A DNA stretch of 64,000 nucleotides from Actinomucor elegans (taxonomy: Eukaryota; Mucoromycota; Mucoromycetes; Mucorales; Mucoraceae): positions 310,001-374,000 of the forward strand of contig JAMSLZ010000015.1 of assembly GCA_026027325.1 (NCBI GenBank), written 5' to 3'. Positions 57,992 through 64,000 of the stretch are shown piece after piece. The notes under the pieces were generated by a model. It was not told the DNA's origin. It did no database searches and worked only from the letters and a program-made list of their open reading frames with translations. Position numbers and translations under genes: made by a program. Numbering within the stretch: the first letter of the stretch is position 1; each line of letters opens with the position of its first letter.

Positions 57992-59465
57992 CGTTTTATG
58001 GGGTTTTATTGATTCAAAGTGAGTTAAGTTTTTCTATCTAGCTTGTATCTCTTGTATTTATACTTCCAAAGAAATGATCTCTTAGTAACAATCAAAGGTC
58101 TTTTTAATCTATGTTCATTCTTCATTAATTGTATTTTCAGCGGTGATTCAAAACTCCCTCTTTTGATGGATAGTTATTAAATGTGTTGTAAACGCTCATG
58201 ATTATATCAGTAAAGAAGAGGTTGTATAGGCTTTGGTAGCCATATGCCCACCTTTATGAATAGCTTGAAGATGTAACTCATTATTACCCGAATCCAGAAT
58301 ATGAACAACTGATGTAATTGTTATATCGAATATAATAAAGACTGTAAAAATAACCAGACTGATAAAACGAATTGATTTATTAAAGCATTAAAATGATGAG
58401 CTATTTATACAAAATTGAAGTTCGGATTTAACTTGATATTATAGACGATTGAGTTAGTCAAAGACTGCGCTCATGGAGTTAACAAGGATTTAGAGTAATC
58501 CATTCTAGTACGACTTTATGTTCGGTGATAGATAGTTTATGAAGGTTAGTTGCACTAAGCATTGATTTCCATATATATCTCTTAACCGACGTTACAAAGC
58601 TGTCAAAGCACAAGCTGAGTATAAGCATTGTCGAACATTGACCTGATTGGTGACGGACACTGAACAAGTCATGTTTACAACAGTAATTATTACGCTTTAT
58701 TATAAAACAAGAAATAGCAGTAAAAGACAAATTCCTAATCGAGTGTTATGCCGAGATAAAATGCTTACCTTTATTTACAGTCCGATATGGTACCGCAGTA
58801 TGTCGGCCATCATCATCATCTTGGAATATCAGCAAGTCACTATGAGCCGCGCAGTCAACAAGCTACTAGCTTACGTATACCCATAATATCATTAGTCAAC
58901 CGCAGCAAGCTGAAAAGTATAAAAGGACGAGCTCTTAGCTGATTAGAAAAAGATCATTCGAAATTTAATTTTGGAAATAAAAAGACTTACCACAGTTTTG
59001 ATATTATTCTTCTGTTCTTCTATTATAATCCTCTTTCTATCCACGTACACAACAAAATGAATCCCGTCTTTTTAATATAATGTAGAATGTTATATGTGGA
59101 TTTCACCACAGTATCGAGTGTATCTCAAGATAAGACCTGAATATCGAATAACGCGTGGGTTATACAATTACAACAATGCGTGGTTGAAAGGCTTATTAGT
59201 GGCTGCTGGGATTGGACTCCGTTGTACGGCCATGCGTGCTGATAGATTGAATGCTACACTATTAAGCTCTGATGAAATGTATATAAAGAAGACTTGATTT
59301 TGAATTGTGAATAAAACATTAGAATAACTTTTACTATCAGGATAGCTGATTCCATTGACTGTCTATTCTTTTATTATTGTATTTTAAATTATATCTTTCG
59401 TCTTTTTAGCACCGGATATAACAATCTGGATAGTTATTAAATGAATTCCATCTTTTTAATATATA
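57992..59465. other. repeat-rich DNA between two inverted LTRs
   Basis: No intact gene is supported (the frames at 58479-58886 and 59094-59297 have no recognised domain). It contains the inverted copy at 58582-58636 of the 57222 segment, and at 59057-59108 a copy of the DNA into which the solo LTR at 59471 inserted (AAATGAATCCCGTCTTTTTA, ATATGTGGATTTCACCACA). Confidence 0.5.
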
Positions 59466-59470
59466 TGCAG

Positions 59471-59753
59471 TGTGGTGAAATAACCACATAATTGAAGTAC
59501 ATACAGACTAGAGGCCTGTGCGCCCTAGCCGTAGCACATACATACTAAAGCATCATTGATTACCTTATACAGAGATACGTCCTTCTTATACTTTTTATAT
59601 GAACACAAGTAAATAACCTTCAGTCACAATTCAACGAGTATAAATACAAGCTAGAAAAACTAGTTAGAAATAATTAATCACATTTAAGTTGACTAAACTA
59701 TAACCAAGTTATAATCGACTTACTACCTGCTTTTATATTTTAATTTTACCGCA
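59471..59753 (+). mobile_element. solo LTR with 5-bp target duplication
   Basis: 283 bp beginning TGTGGTGAAATAACCACATA and ending AATTTTACCGCA, thus TG...CA. TGCAG flanks it on both sides (59466-59470 and 59754-59758). The uninterrupted target is visible at 59057-59108, where the flanking blocks are adjacent. No retrotransposon internal region accompanies it, so it probably arose by LTR-LTR recombination. Confidence 0.75.
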
Positions 59754-59758
59754 TGCAG

Positions 59759-62232
59759 AGTGCTATATATATGTGGATTTCATCACAGATAGAATAACTT
59801 AACTCATTTTTGAATCATTAAAAACCTCATAAAACGATTCTAACTGATTCACTCGCTTTTTTATTTAATTTTTATCGCAATTGTGTTGTACGCAAATTTT
59901 GATTATGTGCTTCGCGTGTGCCGGCAATATTTTGTCATAAAGATAGGATGTCATCATTTAATAAAAAAATCCTTCTCAGTGATCCTTAGCAACGAATAAA
60001 GAGCCGCTGGCTATTGCCATGATTGGTAGTTGTTGTCGTCGGCTTCCACGACAGTAGCTTTTGTAGTGATTATGGACCTTATATGATACTGATACCGCAA
60101 TTAACCAACTCAGCTGTAAAAAGCGATCATTGATCTTCAGCTCTAGACTAGTATAATATATAAATCTTCCGTATTAAGGTACTAGGCAATTAGTGATTGA
60201 CGCTAACCAAGATTAAGAACAAGGAATGCTTAACCATGGTTATCTTGGTATGAATATAGAGAACAAGGCCATAAATCAATTATACCCTACATAATCTAAC
60301 CGCTAAGATACATTCGCTATTGCAAATGATCTAAGCTAGAAAACATATAAATACAGAGTAAAACTCATAGCTAGAAAACTATCTTATTGTCAATAAACTA
60401 GAAGCCTACTTGATTTATCAAAGACTTGCTCTAGTTATACATCTCATACCATACAAATATTACAGCTATTAAAAAATTATATTTATATCAAACAAGCAAT
60501 TTTGGAAATTGGAGAGTACATACCAAAATACGTTCCTTCGGATGAGTAATTCTTTATTGTTGTACACTTAAGTTTGCAATCTGTAAATAGCTCTTACTGT
60601 ACGACCATTTTTTCCTCTAGAACAAAAGTTTTGCGTTCAGTTGCTTATAGAATGTATGTCGTTTGAAATAAAATTATATTTCCTATTACTATTATTAGTA
60701 ATCTAGAGAGTAATTGTGCTTTAATCGCTCTCTTTGTTTATTTATAAATGTGGTGATAGAATTTCTAATAAAACCACGTTTTTCCAAATTGACATGGTGT
60801 ACTATTGACAGTTTCGCGAGAAAATAACTAACATACATTTTTTAAAGTAAGCACGTGCTTAGATAGTGCCACTCGATATCAAAATACAAGCTTTATACGC
60901 ATTTCAACTATTAGATGTGCGAGAATTCTGCCGATCTCAGCCTAATGTTGAATATGATTAGTAGCTCATACTCAGAATGGGATGCTGCATTTACTGAAAT
61001 GTTAATTTCACAACAGCTAGCAGCTTTATTTCATTGCTAAGGATTTGCCTGGAGTTTATGTCTTCATTTAACAATCTCTAATCAAATCTAGATCTTTTGA
61101 ATGATTTCTATCAAATTTCGCATCATTCGTAATACTTCTTCAAAATGAATTGCAGTAATTATTAGTGCTGCTATTTAACTGAATTATGATATACATCGAT
61201 ATTTTGTCATCTGATATACTTCGGCATTAAAAATTCTATCCATATGTGCATACTGTAAAAGCGAATATGTACCCTCAGTATGTGTGTATTGAATGTGACG
61301 ATTCAGGGCAAATCATCTCCGAAGCTTATGGTAGACGTATTACAATTAAGTTTCAGACGAAAACACAAGGCTGATCCACTCCAAGGCGTTTGTTTGAAAG
61401 GCTGAGTTATTTCAATGCTAGCTACTGGATCAAAATGCAACTACAAGAATATATCAACACATAAAGGTCAGTAGAGGTGCAATAAAAGTGGCATATATCC
61501 TTGAATTATTTGCCAGATAAATTGCCAATATTTTCCCTGAAACCAATATGTGGCATTGGTGGCTCGTTCATCGTGGTTGATATGCAAATGTAATATACCA
61601 ACGTCTTCCTTTTTGGGGATGAATGATATTTGAATTAACAATCAAACCTTACCATACGACTAGAAGATACAAATCATATTAGTTCTAGAATAACAGACAC
61701 ACAAAAAAAAAGAACGTGCATGTTCACCACTCCTAGAGACCCCACAATAATATCCAAAAATGATACAAAATTTGATCTAAAAAGCGTTTTGTGGCTGTCT
61801 TAATTAAGCGCGACTTTTCAAGAAAAGTTCTTTAGTCATCTGTAATCTGGGTATAATTATTAGTACGCGAATCTAAATTTAATCTGACTTAAGCGTATCA
61901 CGGATAGATGTAATTTGACATTCTACAGGGCAAAAGCAAAGATATGCGCCCTGCGTGTATAACCACTAGGATATGTTCGCAACAAATAATGTTTTTCTTC
62001 TTCTTTTCTCTTTTAATATTATATATAGAGATAGCTCATTAACCTTTTCTCATTGAGTAAATATACACTATCACATGGACCAAACGTGTTAAGTTTACCA
62101 TTCATGGATTATTCTGGGTAAAAAGACTTCAAGTTACACATTAAAATATACATTTTTTTTAAATCTAAAAAGTTTTAAATTACTCTCAGTTTCTTTTACC
62201 TTGTTCTCTTTTACCACTGAGCCATTATTTGC
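59759..62232. other. intergenic region with dispersed repeat copy
   Basis: No gene is supported. The segment 59771-59845 is an inverted copy of 57992-58045 (CGTTTTATGAGG...GAGTTAAGTT). A copy of repeat R lies at 60928-61025. Some blocks near 61205-61225 share TGATATACTTCGGC with 38243-38256. Confidence 0.45.
60928..61025 (-). repeat. dispersed repeat family R, copy 6
   Basis: On the minus strand: AAATGCAGCATCCCATTCTGA, GAGTATGAGCTACTAATCA and GCTGAGATCGGCAGAATTCTC, each shown in part, align with the copy at 34748. Confidence 0.5.
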
Positions 62233-63488
62233 ATGTCTTTATCCTATGGATTTATTGCATCAACATATAATGATCATATTAAGCATACGGTATCGCCAAG
62301 GTCTGCTGCTCTTAAGCTATTAGAGGAAGCAAACAATGCACCACCTTCTTATTCCTATGTATTAGCCGAGAAATATCAACAAGAATGCACATTAAAGGTA
62401 ACATTACAGCCCAAATCCGGGTCTTACCTCTGCTAACAATTATAGACAGTTAGGTGATGAAATAAGTGCTCTTTTTAAGTCTATGAAGAGATCTATGCAA
62501 GAAGCAGAAATTTTACTAATATCGTATCAGCATTGTTGCCAAAGGTAAACTATTATATGCTTCTATTTGCAGTACATAACAATATTATAGACTCGAAATT
62601 AAGAACCAACACCTTATAAGAAAACTTCAGTTAGCCTCGGCATCCAATATGTAAGTACTAGCAGACCCTTCCGAAGAATGGCTCCGCCTTAGACAAATAT
62701 TAACTTTATATACTTTTTTGTTTAGTGATACAACGGCATTCAGTAATGATCTGTTAGACCAATCGGAACAAATATATCAGCAGGATGCAGATGACAGCCT
62801 CGTTCGCATGAACATCTCTTTGGAAAAACTGATACGAGAAGCCGAATCAAGTTTACAAACGCATCTATCATTACCTGAACCATCGACAAGTAATTTGCGA
62901 AAGAATGTCCCTCAAGAAGATATCTCTTTAAACGATGAATACAAACTGAAATCACAACAACAAAAGAATAGATATCTATATAGTCAATGGAAACTTGCTT
63001 TTACTATGAAACAACTTTTAAGTACAGTGCAGCATCAAGAACATACTATACACGATCACCAAATACATCATTACCATCATCATATCCATCATCATATCTA
63101 CCATCATGCAGATACCAAAAAATCACACGCGAGTGTACAAGAGCCTATATATAATTCATCTTCTGATAAAAGCATCTTCCCTCTAACTTCACTATTCAAA
63201 TATGCAATGGATGCCGTAGGAGGACTTATACCACAACAGCCGTTATTTTCCAATCGCTCCGCCCTGTCAAAATCTGTCAAATATCGTACGATTTTTCTAT
63301 CTTCTTTACTGATCCTGCAGCGATATAACAAACATCATCTTTGGATCCGACGCAGTCAATACCTTATTCTTACTTGGAAATCCCGTCGATTCCAACTTTA
63401 TACGCAGTGGGTACAAAAAGCCCATTTATTACATTTCATGCTTCAAATCTTTGCTTCTTCATCATCTTTAAAACGTCATCTACTCTAA
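62233..63488 (+). CDS. hypothetical protein with coiled coil and His-rich segment
   Basis: Exons are 62233-62397, 62450-62544, 62591-62650 and 62726-63488, giving 360 aa; the joins keep frame and the introns are short. I do not recognise the family. The N-terminal half is helical and rich in Leu, Glu and Lys (LGDEISALFKSMKRSMQEAE, LEIKNQHLIRKLQLA), likely a coiled coil. Residues around 225-245 form a His-rich run (HHYHHHIHHHIYHH), which could bind metal. The C-terminal ~90 residues alternate hydrophobic and basic residues (YRTIFLSSLLILQRYNKHH, YLILTWKSRRFQLYTQWVQK), similar to amphipathic membrane-contacting helices. The intron 1 acceptor (GACAG at 62449) is the least certain junction. Confidence 0.7.
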
Positions 63489-64000
63489 GTCCACTTTTCT
63501 CATGCCCTCATGTAAATAGTACTATTATGAATCTCTATCTACTGCCTGTATATACAATAAAATGTTTTTTTGTCATCTTTATTGAACATACCGTAGAAGC
63601 TATGGTTAATGTATAAATGCATCAAGATTATCTAAGATTGCAGCTATCTATATGTGAGATAGAATACGTATATACTAATATTACTCGATCTACTACTAGG
63701 TTACTTGTAGAAGGGGGGTGTTTATCCAATTCATACTATGCGATACGGGACGTACACGGTTTATAGTTTATCACTTGATCGTTGGTCATACTGTTACGAA
63801 AGCCATTTATCAGACTGGTTATTTCGATACTTCAACTGATCTCGTTCAATAGTGTAATAGAATAAGCTCCCTACATAGAGATACCATATTAATTCTAATT
63901 AATAAAAAGTATGATGTGCATGCCAATGACGATCAAAATACTTCAAGGGTCCATGTTGCACACACTACTAACTATATATTTTTTTGAAGATCCTTTATTA
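63489..64000. other. intergenic region, right edge
   Basis: 3' flank of the hypothetical gene (polyadenylation-like AATAAAATG at 63557). Nothing else is recognised. Confidence 0.5.

Noticed and set aside
1..64000. CRISPR arrays, bacterial operons or phage genes
   Set aside because: The window is spliced eukaryotic nuclear DNA; the short repeats found are transposon ends or microsatellites, not spacer arrays.

Overview
The window is nuclear DNA of a filamentous fungus, most likely a Mucorales species (Mucoromycota). The evidence is an AT-rich background, many 45-75 nt GT-AG introns with CTAAC/CTGAT-like branch points, a fungal-type gene set (cornichon, RACK1, Trm5, CDC55, a Caf120-like protein, a Zn2Cys6 regulator), a type III glutamine synthetase, and fungal-type DNA transposons. 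Gene models were spliced by hand. Each multi-exon model given here closes in frame, and its exon list is in the evidence field.

Layout. 0.9-2.4 kb: Cid1-family nucleotidyltransferase (+). 3.9-6.0 kb: cornichon/ERV14 (+), convergent with a multi-pass RING-H2 ubiquitin ligase (-). 7.8-9.9 kb: ABCB8-type mitochondrial ABC half-transporter (+). 10.2-10.7 kb: secreted CAP/PR-1 protein (-). 10.7-16.1 kb: gene-poor stretch with diverged repeats. 16.1-23.0 kb: type III glutamine synthetase (+), UPF0658-like Golgi membrane protein (+), PWI/SR-type splicing factor (-), and an unidentified 399-aa membrane protein (-). 24.7-25.2 kb: secreted expansin-like protein (-). 26.2-32.3 kb: RACK1 (-), TRM5 (+), TPMT-family thiol methyltransferase (-), Zn2Cys6 transcription factor (+). 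32.8-34.7 kb: intact Tc1-like DNA transposon. 34.7-41.1 kb: gene-poor, with a damaged gene and a piggyBac relic. 41.1-46.5 kb: PP2A B subunit (+) and a Caf120-like PH-domain protein (-). 49.3 kb: tRNA-Pro(CGG). 49.4-56.7 kb: a complete CACTA-type transposon carrying two divergent genes, inserted 9 bp upstream of the tRNA gene. 57-60 kb: a nest of solo LTRs and MITE-like insertions. 62.2-63.5 kb: hypothetical protein (+).

The housekeeping genes do not form operons. They are independent eukaryotic units, often convergent with very short 3' spacers (87 bp at 4.5 kb, 72 bp at 20.3 kb, 106 bp at 30.0 kb, 174 bp at 43.0 kb). The most unusual content is mobile DNA. The CACTA element has perfect 20-bp terminal inverted repeats, a 4-bp target duplication and subterminal TAATATTA arrays. 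The Tc1-like element has long terminal repeats built from GCG/A-tract units phased at 21-22 bp. A solo LTR sits next to a second, inverted LTR that itself holds a 403-bp MITE.
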